From: Paucibacter aquatile
Lineage (GTDB): Bacteria; Pseudomonadota; Gammaproteobacteria; Burkholderiales; Burkholderiaceae_C
Length of the DNA: 64,000 bases
NCBI RefSeq assembly: GCF_002885975.1
Contig: NZ_POSP01000003.1
Location: 3,596,001 to 3,660,000, forward strand
Reading direction: 5' to 3'
Below, one piece after another: positions 26,479 to 34,898 of the stretch; position 1 is the first letter of the stretch, and every line of letters begins with the position of its first letter. The position numbers were made by a program, and so were the translations under genes. The notes under the pieces were generated by a model. The model searched no databases. It was not told where the DNA came from and worked only from the letters and a program-made list of their open reading frames with translations.

Positions 26479-27264
26479 TCAGAGCTGAACCTGCACCTCG
26501 CCCAGGCCCTCGAAGCGGACCCACAGCCGGTCGCCCGCCGCCAGATCGGGCATCACCAGCCAGGCGCCGGTGGTGACCACCGAGCCGGCAGGCACGACCT
26601 GACCTTCGCGGGTGGCATGGCGCAGCCATTGCGGCAGCAGCCAGAAGGGATCGCCCAGGGAATGGCTGCCTCGGGTGCGCTGCGGCGCCTCGTCGTTGCG
26701 CTGGATTTCGCAGACCTGCTGGGCCCAGTCACGCCCGGCTTGCGGTGGCAACCAGTCGCCCAGCACCAGGGCGCCATGCGAGAGTGCATCGACCTGGCGC
26801 AGCCAGGCCGGCGCGGCCTGGGCTTGCAGCCAGCGTGAGCTGACCAACTCGGCCGAGACGGCCATGCCGTCCACCAGGGCCGCGGCCTGCAGGCCGTCCA
26901 GCGTGGCAGCCCGTGCGGCATCGACATCCTGGCCCAGGCGCAGGGCGATTTCGGCCTCGATGCCGGGGCGGTTCAAGCGCAAATCGTGCAGGGTGGCCGG
27001 GCTGCGGCGCACGCCGCGTGGGGGCAGGGCGGCATGGCCCAATGCCGCTGTGCGCGAGGGGCCGCCGCTCTTCCATGCTTGGGGCTCATGGGCCTGATTG
27101 CAGCCCAGGCGGCGCGCCAGATCTTGCTGGGCGCAATCGATCAGCGCGGAGTCTGGGGGATCGATCGGCCAGGCGCCGGCATCCAGCAAGGGCCCGCCCC
27201 ACCAGGCGGCAGCCAAAGTAGCCGGGAGTTCATCGCGGACACGCGCCCTGTCTTCGGAGTTCAC
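26479..27264 (-). CDS. 2-keto-4-pentenoate hydratase-like protein (FAH superfamily)
   Basis: This 261-residue protein has the hydratase/decarboxylase fold. Recognisable segments are AWKSGGPSRTAALGHAALPP, GIEAEIALRLGQDV with metal-binding Glu residues, and AGSVVTTGAWLVMPDLAAGD near the end. Relatives hydrate 2-oxopent-4-enoate in aromatic meta-cleavage. No other pathway genes are present, so the substrate is open. Its ATG overlaps the stop codon of the upstream response regulator by 3 nt, showing they form an operon. Confidence 0.82.
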   Translation of the reverse strand: MNSEDRARVRDELPATLAAAWWGGPLLDAGAWPIDPPDSALIDCAQQDLARRLGCNQAHEPQAWKSGGPSRTAALGHAALPPRGVRRSPATLHDLRLNRPGIEAEIALRLGQDVDAARAATLDGLQAAALVDGMAVSAELVSSRWLQAQAAPAWLRQVDALSHGALVLGDWLPPQAGRDWAQQVCEIQRNDEAPQRTRGSHSLGDPFWLLPQWLRHATREGQVVPAGSVVTTGAWLVMPDLAAGDRLWVRFEGLGEVQVQL

Positions 27265-27899
27265 AGGCGCTGCAGCTTGTGGGCCGGGATCAGCTCGGTC
27301 TTGTTCTTGAGCTGCACGACCAACTCACCGCTGCGCACCACGACGTACTGCACGGTATCGGACTGGCCCTCGTACTTGACCTTGTCGCCCGCGCGCAGCT
27401 GCGGCGGCAAGGGCGGAAGCACGATCTTGGGTGGCAGATGGCCGGGACCTTGTTGTGCCTTCATCACGGCATTCAGTCGCTGCGCCAGCTCCGGGCGTTC
27501 CTGAGCCAGTTGCTCCAGCGAACGGCGCATGGTGGTCTTGAGGTCATCGGCGGTGAAGGGCTTGCGCAGCAGAAAGCGCGAGCCGGCTGCCGCGGCCTCG
27601 GCCTCATGCGCCGGCGTGATCTCGAAGCTCAGCAGGGCGAGGCGGCAACCGGGGTTGACTGTTTTCAGTCGTTGGAAGAGCGCGATGCCGCTCAGATCGG
27701 CCTTGGGGAACCAGTCCGTGATCAGAAAGTCGGGCTTGAATTCCAGGCCAATCGTCAAGGCCGAGGCGGTGTCGCCAGCATTGCGGATGGAATGGGAGGG
27801 AAAGCCAAAGCCTTCCAGCAGTTGGCGGGCAAAGGTCTGAACACCCGCCAGGGCATCGACGACCAGAAAACGGAGCTCGTTGTTCGCGGGGGCACTCAT
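27261..27899 (-). CDS. Response regulator with atypical receiver and C-terminal SH3-like tail
   Basis: This 212-residue protein begins with a receiver fold (LRFLVVDALAGVQTFARQLL). The second acidic pocket residue is replaced by Ala (VVDA instead of VVDD). The phospho-acceptor Asp (FLITDWFPK) and the Lys (LLRKPFTADD) are present. After a helical linker, residues about 165-212 (AGDKVKYEGQSDTVQYVVVR) look like a small beta-barrel, not a DNA-binding domain. The altered pocket suggests changed phosphorylation or metal binding. It is co-transcribed with the hydratase-like gene, an unusual pairing. Confidence 0.8.
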   Translation of the reverse strand: MSAPANNELRFLVVDALAGVQTFARQLLEGFGFPSHSIRNAGDTASALTIGLEFKPDFLITDWFPKADLSGIALFQRLKTVNPGCRLALLSFEITPAHEAEAAAAGSRFLLRKPFTADDLKTTMRRSLEQLAQERPELAQRLNAVMKAQQGPGHLPPKIVLPPLPPQLRAGDKVKYEGQSDTVQYVVVRSGELVVQLKNKTELIPAHKLQRL

Positions 27900-28072
27900 G
27901 ACCAGGAAACGGGGAAGGGCGGCTGCACGAAACGGTGAATTCCCCGTGGAAGGGGGCCGAAAAGGGCGATGTTAGCCCCGTGGCACGTTGTTTTCGGGTC
28001 GCGCGACGTTTGTAGTACCTCGAGCCATGTACGAATGCCGCCCGCGGCGGTCGCCGCGGCGACAGGCGGTAC

Positions 28073-28102
28073 TTGAACTCCCGTCTTTTTGAGTGGGATA
28101 AT
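28073..28102 (+). promoter_or_regulatory. Predicted sigma-70 promoter for the small lipoprotein gene
   Basis: TTGAAC, an 18-bp spacer and GATAAT are followed by the ATG 49 nt downstream. The -10 lies inside a small palindrome, GTGGGA-TAAT-TTCCCAC-like (28094-28108), which could be an operator overlapping the promoter. Confidence 0.45.
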
Positions 28103-28151
28103 TTCCCACGCAACAAGATTTCAAGAACCGACGAGGGATGAGGCCATACAG

Positions 28152-28376
28152 ATGAAATCCAAACATGACTGGTTGCGCGCCGGTTTGCGTGAGTTGATCT
28201 GGTTGTGTCCGGCCGTGGTGGTGGCCGCGCTGGCCCTGAGCCTGGCTTCGTGTGGCAGCGGCATGGCCGATCTGGCCTTGCGGCCGGTCGAAGCCGACGC
28301 GGCCCTGCCCGCGCGCATCAACGAGCCGATGGCGGACACCTTTTGCAGCCCGGCCCAGCCGCGCTGCCTGGCCTGA
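28152..28376 (+). CDS. Small predicted lipoprotein (74 aa)
   Basis: The protein starts MKSKHDWLRAGLRELIW. It has a hydrophobic segment ending LALSLASC, which fits a lipobox with a long n-region. The mature part would be about 40 residues, with two more Cys near the C-terminus (FCSPAQPRC). No family is recognised. It could instead be a single-pass membrane peptide. A plausible promoter lies just upstream. Confidence 0.55.
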   Translation: MKSKHDWLRAGLRELIWLCPAVVVAALALSLASCGSGMADLALRPVEADAALPARINEPMADTFCSPAQPRCLA

Positions 28377-28391
28377 AGCACCGCCCGGGAT

Positions 28392-29804
28392 TCAGGCCTT
28401 GCGCAGCTCGGCCAGCAGGCGCCAGAAGCGCGCGTCTTGCGAGGTGGCGAAATTGATGCGCATCAGGGTGCCGGCGCGTCGTGTCGGACTGAACAGCAAG
28501 CCGGGCGCGATCAGCCAGCCGGCGTCCAGCATGCGCTGGGCCAGGCGTTCGGTGTCCACGCCCACCTCCAACCAGCCGAACAGGCCTTGCGGCGGGGTCA
28601 CGAACTGGCAGCCCGCCTCTTCGGCCAGGCGCACGGCACGCTGCCGCGCGGCGTCCAGGCGCGAGATCACCCGTTCGGCATGGCGGCGCAGCTGGCCTTG
28701 CTCCAGGCAAATGGCCACGGCCCGGTCCATCATCGGGCTGGTGGTCAAGGTGGACAGCAGCTTCAGCTCGGTCAGCTGATGCACGATCTTGGCGCTGGCG
28801 GCGACGAAACCGACCCGCCAGGCCGGGGTCAGGATCTTGGAGAACCCGGAGACGTAAATCGTGCGCTTGAGCCCGTCCAGGGCCGAAAGCCTCGGCACAT
28901 GGTTGGGTGCCAGGAAGGCATAGGTGTCGTCTTCGACCACCAGCATGTCGGCCGCTTCGACCAGCTTGAGGATCTGGTGCGCGCTGGCGAGTGACAGGCT
29001 GTTGCCCGTGGGGTTGTGCAGCACCGAGACGGTCACATACATGCGCGGCCGGTGCTCGGCGATCAATCGGGCCATGACCTCCAGGTCGGGCCCCTGCGGC
29101 CCACGCGGCACCGGCAGCAGGCGCATACCCGCTTGCGACAGGCGCGCGTACTCGATGGCCCAGCCCGGGTCATCCACCAGCACCGCGTCCCCGGGCGTCA
29201 GCAGGCAGCGCGTGATCAGGTCCAGGGCATGGGTGGCGCCCACGGTGCTGATGATCTGCTCAGGCGCCGCGTGCACGCCCAGGTCCTCCAGGCGCCGGCT
29301 CAAGGCGCTGCGCAGACGCGGGTCGCCGCCGGGCTCGCCATACTGCAGGGCCAGTTGATCGGGTTCCTCGCTCTGGCTGACCACCCGGCGCATGGCGCTC
29401 TGCAACATGGGCAGGTCCAACCAATCGCCGGGCAGGGTGCCCAGGCCTGGGGCATGGCGGGCGTCTGCCTGAAACATGCCGCGGATCAAGGCGCTGGCAT
29501 CGATGGGTGCCGGGGTGGTCGTCGCCGTCTGGGCCGGTGCCGACTTGGCTCGGGGGGCGTGGACCTCGCGCACAAAAAAGCCACGCTGCTTGCGCGCTTC
29601 CAGCAGGCCGGCAGCCAGCAACTGGTCGTAGGCCGCCACCACGGTGTAGGGGCTGACGCCATGGTGGCGCGCGCACTCACGCACCGAGGGCAGGCGAGCG
29701 CCGGGCAGGATCAAGCGCTGCTGGATGCGTTCGGAAAACCGCAGGGCCAGCTGCTGGGCCAAGGGCAGGCTGGCGCTGCGGGACAAAGCTGTGCTGGTGC
29801 TCAT
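28392..29804 (-). CDS. MocR/GntR-type regulator with aminotransferase-like domain
   Basis: This 470-residue protein fuses an N-terminal GntR winged helix (about residues 15-80; LPSVRECARHHGVSPYTVVA) to a fold-type I aminotransferase domain (residues 105-470). The PLP lysine lies in SGFSKILTP, and VSVLHNPTGNSLS and DDTYAFL are cofactor-site segments. MocR proteins use PLP or an amino-compound adduct as an effector. It is divergent from the racemase-aminotransferase-PhzF run, with 73 bp between the starts, and is the obvious candidate regulator of those genes. Confidence 0.92.
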   Translation of the reverse strand: MSTSTALSRSASLPLAQQLALRFSERIQQRLILPGARLPSVRECARHHGVSPYTVVAAYDQLLAAGLLEARKQRGFFVREVHAPRAKSAPAQTATTTPAPIDASALIRGMFQADARHAPGLGTLPGDWLDLPMLQSAMRRVVSQSEEPDQLALQYGEPGGDPRLRSALSRRLEDLGVHAAPEQIISTVGATHALDLITRCLLTPGDAVLVDDPGWAIEYARLSQAGMRLLPVPRGPQGPDLEVMARLIAEHRPRMYVTVSVLHNPTGNSLSLASAHQILKLVEAADMLVVEDDTYAFLAPNHVPRLSALDGLKRTIYVSGFSKILTPAWRVGFVAASAKIVHQLTELKLLSTLTTSPMMDRAVAICLEQGQLRRHAERVISRLDAARQRAVRLAEEAGCQFVTPPQGLFGWLEVGVDTERLAQRMLDAGWLIAPGLLFSPTRRAGTLMRINFATSQDARFWRLLAELRKA

Positions 29805-29877
29805 GCCGATACAGATTCTGAAAATGTGCGGCGAAGTGTATTGGGTCTGTATTGGTTGAGGCCGCTAGACTGGGCCC

Positions 29878-30684
29878 ATGAAATTGCTGGGCATCCTCGG
29901 GGGCATGAGTTGGGAATCGAGCGCGCATCTGTACGCGCTGCTCAACCGTGAGGTGGCGGCTCGCCTGGGCGGCCTGCACAGTGCCCGGCTCGTGATGCAC
30001 AGCGTGGACTTCGCCGAGATCGAAGCGATGCAGGCGCGCGGCGACTGGGCCGCGGCCGCCCGCCTGCTGGGCGAGGCCGGCGCCGGGCTCAAATCGGCAG
30101 GCGCCCAGGCCTTGCTGCTGGCCACCAACACCATGCACAAGGTGGCCGATGAGCTGCAGGCGCAAGCCGGTTTGCCCTTGCTGCACATTGTTGATGCCAC
30201 CGCCGCGGCCCTGCAGGCCCAGGGTTTGCGCCGGGTCGGCCTGCTGGCCACGCGCTACACCATGGCGGCTGACTCCTTCTACCAGCAGCGCATGGCCCGC
30301 CATGGCATCGAATTGCTGACCCCGCCGACTGAAGCGGCGGCCGAGGTCCACCGCATCATTTACGACGAGCTGTGCCGCGGCCAGTTGAACGCGTCGTCGC
30401 GGGCCCAGTATCTGGACTGCGTCGCCGAGCTGGCCGCCCGCGGCGCCGAAGGTGTGATCCTGGGCTGCACCGAGGTCGGGCTCTTGCTCGATGACGCGGC
30501 GCAGGCCTTGAGCCCCCTGCCTTTTTTCGACTCGACCGTGCTGCAGGCACGGGCCGCGGTCGATTGGATGCTGGATGGCGCCGAGATCGCCCCGCACGGT
30601 GGTAAAAGCCTGAATGAGAGCCCGGGTGAGCTTGCCCCCACGAGGGCGGTGCCGACATCAGGCACGCAAGAATCCACGCAGTGA
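29878..30684 (+). CDS. Aspartate/glutamate racemase family protein (YgeA-like)
   Basis: This 268-residue amino-acid racemase-like protein starts MKLLGILGGMSWESS. The two catalytic positions are seen in LATNTMHK (Thr where many racemases have Cys) and LGCTEVGLL (Cys). E. coli YgeA also has this Thr/Cys pair and acts as a broad-specificity racemase. The C-terminal 30 residues, rich in Ser and Pro, are an extension beyond the fold. It heads a likely operon controlled by the divergent MocR-type regulator. Confidence 0.88.
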   Translation: MKLLGILGGMSWESSAHLYALLNREVAARLGGLHSARLVMHSVDFAEIEAMQARGDWAAAARLLGEAGAGLKSAGAQALLLATNTMHKVADELQAQAGLPLLHIVDATAAALQAQGLRRVGLLATRYTMAADSFYQQRMARHGIELLTPPTEAAAEVHRIIYDELCRGQLNASSRAQYLDCVAELAARGAEGVILGCTEVGLLLDDAAQALSPLPFFDSTVLQARAAVDWMLDGAEIAPHGGKSLNESPGELAPTRAVPTSGTQESTQ

Positions 30685-30737
30685 CCGAATCGCCTTCCTT
30701 GAATGAATTGTTGTTGAATCCGCAGGAGACAAGAAGC

Positions 30738-31946
30738 ATGAGCAGCATCTGGAACCAAGCCCGCCGCGCGGCGCGCATGAACCCGTCCATCATTCGCGAG
30801 ATCCTCAAGGTCACCGAAAAGCCAGGCATCCTGTCCATGGCCGGCGGCCTGCCTTCGGCCGAGACTTTCCCGGTCGACGCGCTGAAGGCGGCCTGCGACG
30901 AGGTGCTGAGCAAGAACGCCAAGGAAGCCCTGCAGTACGCCGCCAGCGAGGGCTTCGGCCCCCTGCGCGAATGGGTGGCTCAGCGCATGGCCAGCCTGGG
31001 CATGACGGTCAGCCCCGATCAGGTGCTGATCACCAGCGGCTCCCAGCAAGGCCTGGACCTGGTCGGCAAGATCCTCTGCGATGCCGGCGCGCCGGTGGCC
31101 GTGGAGACGCCCACCTACCTCGGCGCCCTGCAGGCCTTCACGCCCTACGAGCCCAACTTCGTGAGCCTGGCCAGTGACGAGCAGGGTGTGGACCCGGCCG
31201 AGTTTGCCCGCCTGCCGCATGACGCGCCCGGCACCCGCTTTGCCTATCTGCTGCCCAATTACCAGAACCCCACCGGTCGGGTGATGAGCCTGGAGCGCCG
31301 TCAGGCCGTGATGGCCGCGGCCAAGGCCGCCAACGTGCCGGTGATCGAAGACAACCCCTACGGCGACCTCTGGTTCGACGAACCGCCGCTGCCGGCCCTG
31401 GCCTCCTTCTGGCCGGAAGGCACCATCTACCTGGGCAGCTTCTCCAAGGTGCTGACGCCCGGCTTCCGCCTGGGCTTCATCATTGCCCCGAGCGAGCTCT
31501 ACCCCAAGCTGCTGCAAGCCAAGCAAGCGGCTGACCTGCACACCCCGGGCTTCAATCAGCGCGTGGTCTACGAGGTGGTCAAGAACGGCTTCCTCGACGA
31601 GCATGTGCCGCTGATCCGCGCCCGCTACAAGGCCAACCGCGATGCCATGGCCGAGGGCCTGAAGAAGCACCTGCCGCCGGGCTGCGTCTGGCAGAGCCCC
31701 AAGGGCGGCATGTTCTTCTGGATCCGCCTGCCCGAAGGCCTGAATGCCATGGACCTGCTGCCCAAGGCGGTGGATGCCGGCATCGCCTTCGTGCCCGGCG
31801 CGGCCTTCTACGCCCAGAACCCCGACCCGCGCACCCTGCGTCTGTCCTTTGTGACCCTGACGCCGCCGCAGATCGAGGAAGGCGTGGCCATCCTGGGCAA
31901 GGTGCTGCGCGACGCGCTGGACAACGGCGCACAGCCCACGCCATGA
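30738..31946 (+). CDS. PLP-dependent aminotransferase, class I/II (2-aminoadipate/valine-pyruvate type)
   Basis: This 402-residue enzyme starts MSSIWNQARRAARMNPS. It has ISMAGGLPSAETFPV-like substrate residues, LLPNYQNPTGRVMS, IEDNPYGDLWFD and the PLP lysine in LGSFSKVLTPGFRLG. AGGAG (30724-30728) sits 9 nt before the ATG at 30738; a GTG at 30681 would add 19 residues overlapping the racemase end. It resembles the LysN/aromatic-aminotransferase group, so broad substrate use is likely. The phzF-like gene overlaps its stop by 4 nt. Confidence 0.9.
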   Translation: MSSIWNQARRAARMNPSIIREILKVTEKPGILSMAGGLPSAETFPVDALKAACDEVLSKNAKEALQYAASEGFGPLREWVAQRMASLGMTVSPDQVLITSGSQQGLDLVGKILCDAGAPVAVETPTYLGALQAFTPYEPNFVSLASDEQGVDPAEFARLPHDAPGTRFAYLLPNYQNPTGRVMSLERRQAVMAAAKAANVPVIEDNPYGDLWFDEPPLPALASFWPEGTIYLGSFSKVLTPGFRLGFIIAPSELYPKLLQAKQAADLHTPGFNQRVVYEVVKNGFLDEHVPLIRARYKANRDAMAEGLKKHLPPGCVWQSPKGGMFFWIRLPEGLNAMDLLPKAVDAGIAFVPGAAFYAQNPDPRTLRLSFVTLTPPQIEEGVAILGKVLRDALDNGAQPTP

Positions 31947-32797
31947 GCTTGCAAAGCCGCCGCTTCGCCCAAGTCGACGTCTTCACCGCCATGCCCTTGC
32001 TGGGCAATGCCCTGGCTGTCGTCATCGACGGCCAGGGGCTCAGCGACGCCGCCATGGCCAGCTTTGCCCGCTGGACCAACCTCAGTGAAACCACTTTTCT
32101 GCTGCCGCCCACGCAGCCGGAGGCGGATTACCGGGTCCGCATCTTCACCCCCGGTGGCGAGCTGCCCTTTGCCGGCCACCCGACGCTGGGCTCGGCCCAC
32201 TGCTGGCTGGCTGCCGGCGGTGTGCCCAAGCACAAGGGGCGGGTGGTGCAGGAATGCGAGATCGGTCTGGTGACGATCAAGCGAGGCGGCGATCACAAGC
32301 GCGAACGCCTGGCTTTTGCGGCACCGCCGCTCAAGCGCTCGGGCCCGGTGGCGCCTGAGCTGCATGAGCAGGTCTTGCGCTCGCTGCGCCTGCCCGCCGA
32401 GGCGGTGCTCGATGTGGTGTGGGTGGACAACGGTCCGGGCTGGATGGCGGCCCGCCTGGCCTCGGCCGAGGCGGTGCTGGCCTTGCAGCCCGATTTCGCG
32501 GCCATGCAGGGCCTGAAGCTCGGCGTGGTCGGCGCCTACCCTTCGGGCTCGCCCCAGCAGTTCGAGGTGCGGGCCTTTGTGCCGGATCTCGGTGTGCCGG
32601 AAGACCCGGTCACCGGCAGCTTCAATGCCGGCCTGGCGCTGTGGTTGATGGATGCGGGCCTGGCGCCCGTACGCTACACCGCAGCCCAGGGCGCCAAGCT
32701 GGCGCGTGCCGGCCGCATCCATGTCTTGCGCGATGACGAGGCCACCTGGATCGGCGGCGATGTCGTGCCCCTGATCGAGGGCGAAGTCCGCCTTTGA
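31943..32797 (+). CDS. PhzF-family isomerase/epimerase-like protein
   Basis: This 284-residue protein has the duplicated diaminopimelate-epimerase-like fold of the PhzF family. VDVFTAMPLLGNALAVV is the N-terminal signature, with FTPGGELPFAGHPTLGSAH carrying the conserved Gly-rich loop and EDPVTGSFNAGLALWL in the second half. No phenazine genes are nearby, so it is a general PhzF-like isomerase. The ATGA overlap with the aminotransferase shows co-translation. Confidence 0.92.
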   Translation: MSLQSRRFAQVDVFTAMPLLGNALAVVIDGQGLSDAAMASFARWTNLSETTFLLPPTQPEADYRVRIFTPGGELPFAGHPTLGSAHCWLAAGGVPKHKGRVVQECEIGLVTIKRGGDHKRERLAFAAPPLKRSGPVAPELHEQVLRSLRLPAEAVLDVVWVDNGPGWMAARLASAEAVLALQPDFAAMQGLKLGVVGAYPSGSPQQFEVRAFVPDLGVPEDPVTGSFNAGLALWLMDAGLAPVRYTAAQGAKLARAGRIHVLRDDEATWIGGDVVPLIEGEVRL

Positions 32798-32823
32798 TGG
32801 ATGTTTGAAGGGACGCCTGCACC

Positions 32824-33459
32824 ATGACGCTGCAATTGCTAGGCAAAGCCAGCTCCATCAATGTCCGCAAGGTGCTGTGGACCTTGGCCGAGCTGGGGCT
32901 TGAGTTTGAGCGCCAGGACTGGGGCGCGGGCTTTGCCGCCACCGACACGCCCGAGTTCCGCCGCCTCAACCCCAATGCCATGGTGCCGGTGCTGCGCGAC
33001 GGCGATTTCGTGCTCTGGGAGAGCAACAGCATCTGCCGCTACCTGGTGGCGCGCGAGCAGCGCCATGTGCTCCTGCCGCAAGCGCCCCGGGCGCGAGCGC
33101 AAGTCGAGCAGTGGATGGACTGGCAGGCCGGCGAGTTCAACAACGCCTGGCGCTATGCCTTCATGAGCCTGGTGCGCCAGAGCCCGGCGCACCAGGACCC
33201 GCAGCTGCTGGCCCAAGGCGTGGCGGGCTGGCACCGCCATGTGCAGATCCTCGACGCGCAGCTGGCCCGGACCGGCGCCTTTGTCTGCGGCGAGACCTTC
33301 ACCCTGGCCGATGTGGTGCTGGGCCTGTCCTTGCAGCGCTGGCGCGTGGCGCCGCTGGACGAGGCGGGCCGGCCCGAGGTGCCGGCGGCCCGCGCCTACC
33401 TGCAGCGCCTGGAGCAGCGCCCGGCCTTCATGGCCCACGGTGCCAACGGTCAGCCCTGA
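32824..33459 (+). CDS. Glutathione S-transferase
   Basis: This 211-residue protein has a thioredoxin-like N-terminal domain (LGKASSINVRKVLWTLAELG; NPNAMVPVL with the cis-Pro; WESNSICRYL with the Glu-Ser that binds the gamma-glutamyl group) and an all-helical C-terminal domain with FTLADVVLGL. The Ser in ASSINVRK is the likely thiolate-stabilising residue. The electrophile is unknown. It starts 26 nt after the phzF-like gene and may be co-transcribed. Confidence 0.92.
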   Translation: MTLQLLGKASSINVRKVLWTLAELGLEFERQDWGAGFAATDTPEFRRLNPNAMVPVLRDGDFVLWESNSICRYLVAREQRHVLLPQAPRARAQVEQWMDWQAGEFNNAWRYAFMSLVRQSPAHQDPQLLAQGVAGWHRHVQILDAQLARTGAFVCGETFTLADVVLGLSLQRWRVAPLDEAGRPEVPAARAYLQRLEQRPAFMAHGANGQP

Positions 33460-33488
33460 AATCCAGGGCGGGCCGTCAGCGCGGCCGC

Positions 33489-33959
33489 TTATTCGTTGCG
33501 GAAGTTGTCGTGACAGGACTTGCAGGTGCTGGCGGCCGGACCGAAGCTGGCCTTCAGCTGTTCCACGGTCGCAGGTTTGGCCGCAGCCAGCTTGGCGACC
33601 TCGTCCTGCATCTTCTTGGCGGCTTCGTCGAACTTGGCGCGCTCGCTCCAGATCTCGGCCTTGGCGCCGCCCTTGTCCTTGCTGGCCGTGCCTTCGACAA
33701 AGCCGTGGAAAGGCAGGCGCGAGAGGTTGGCGACGATCTCGGCATTGCTCGCCGCAGCCGCAGCATCAAACGGGGCGCGGCCCTGGACCATGGCGCCCAT
33801 GCGGCTGAAATGCGCACCAATCAGGGTGAAGGCGGCTTTGCGGTACTTGATGGCATCCTCGGGTTTTTGAAACTGGGCCTGTGCCGGCAGGCTGGTGCCG
33901 AGGGCGGCGACGCTCAGGAGGGTCAGGCTGAGGGCGTGCTTCATCGAGATCTTCTTCAT
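33489..33959 (-). CDS. Cytochrome c' (periplasmic)
   Basis: This 156-residue protein has a signal peptide cleaved after LPAQA and a four-helix mature domain ending with the c-type haem motif CKSCH, nine residues from the C-terminus minus a short tail. This is the cytochrome c' arrangement. The family binds NO and may protect against it. The ATG at 33959 is used; one five codons downstream is also possible. It is divergent from the cytochrome b561 gene, a probable electron-transfer partner. Confidence 0.92.
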   Translation of the reverse strand: MKKISMKHALSLTLLSVAALGTSLPAQAQFQKPEDAIKYRKAAFTLIGAHFSRMGAMVQGRAPFDAAAAASNAEIVANLSRLPFHGFVEGTASKDKGGAKAEIWSERAKFDEAAKKMQDEVAKLAAAKPATVEQLKASFGPAASTCKSCHDNFRNE

Positions 33960-34170
33960 GGTGCGTGAGGTCCTTGTGGCAGAGGCAGGAAGGCAGGAAT
34001 GAACGAACAACAAGAGAAAGAAGCGTCGGCCCGGGGCCGGCGCGCTGAGTGTACGGAAGACCTGGAACTTGTGCGGGGCTGCCGCCGCGTCGCCGCTGGG
34101 TTATCGTTGCCAGCTGTGAGGCGGCATGCCTGGGTGCTTGCGTTGCCAGGTGGCAAAAGGAGGTCCGTCC

Positions 34171-34869
34171 ATGTCTGAGGACTCGACGAGGGTGGGTGTG
34201 CAGGTGCGGGTCTGGGACCTGCCGACCCGTTTGTTCCATTGGGCGCTGGCGCTGTGCGTGCTGGGCTCGGTGCTCAGCGCCAAGATCGGTGGCAACGCCA
34301 TGATCTGGCATGCGCGCCTGGGCTATGCGGTGCTGGCCTTGCTGGCTTTTCGACTGGCTTGGGGTCTGGTGGGCGGGCACTGGTCGCGCTTTGCCAGCTT
34401 TCTCTACACCCCCGCAGCCCTGCTGCGTTATCTGCGCGGACAGCCGCGCGAGGGTGATCATTTCGATGTGGGGCACAACCCGCTGGGCGCCTTCTCGGTG
34501 CTGGCCATGCTGGCCTGGCTGGGCCTGCAAGTGGGCTCGGGTCTGATCGCCGATGACGAGATAGCCTTCAGCGGCCCGCTCGTCGCCTGGGTCAGCTCTG
34601 AGGTGAGCCTGGCCTGGACCCACTATCACAAGAGCTACGGGCAATGGGGGCTGTTCCTGTTGCTGGGCCTGCACCTGCTGGCGATCGCCTTCTACCGCCT
34701 GCGGCGCCGCCAGGACTTGATCGGCCCCATGCTCTCGGGCGACAAACATCTGCCTGCTGCCGTGCCGGCCAGTGCCGACAGCTGGGCCACACGCCTGTTT
34801 GCGCTGACCTTGTTGCTGGCCTGTGCCGCCGGGGTCTATCTGCTGGTGACGCCGGCCCCGCCCACGTGA
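34171..34869 (+). CDS. Cytochrome b561-family membrane protein
   Basis: This 232-residue protein has four to five membrane helices. The haem-binding His residues appear in LPTRLFHWALALCV, MIWHARLGYAVL and LLLGLHLLAIAFY, as in diheme cytochromes b of the hydrogenase/b561 class. A near-perfect Shine-Dalgarno, AAAGGAGGT (34157-34165), lies 5 nt before the ATG at 34171 and decides the start. Paired divergently with cytochrome c', it likely passes electrons from the quinone pool to a periplasmic cytochrome. Confidence 0.9.
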   Translation: MSEDSTRVGVQVRVWDLPTRLFHWALALCVLGSVLSAKIGGNAMIWHARLGYAVLALLAFRLAWGLVGGHWSRFASFLYTPAALLRYLRGQPREGDHFDVGHNPLGAFSVLAMLAWLGLQVGSGLIADDEIAFSGPLVAWVSSEVSLAWTHYHKSYGQWGLFLLLGLHLLAIAFYRLRRRQDLIGPMLSGDKHLPAAVPASADSWATRLFALTLLLACAAGVYLLVTPAPPT

Positions 34870-34898
34870 GGCAGGTGGCCAGTACACTGCAGCGCTGC

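Noticed and set aside
32824..33459. GST as part of the racemase-aminotransferase operon
   Set aside because: It follows at 26 nt, so co-transcription is possible, but there is no overlap and no pathway link; it was kept as a separate call.
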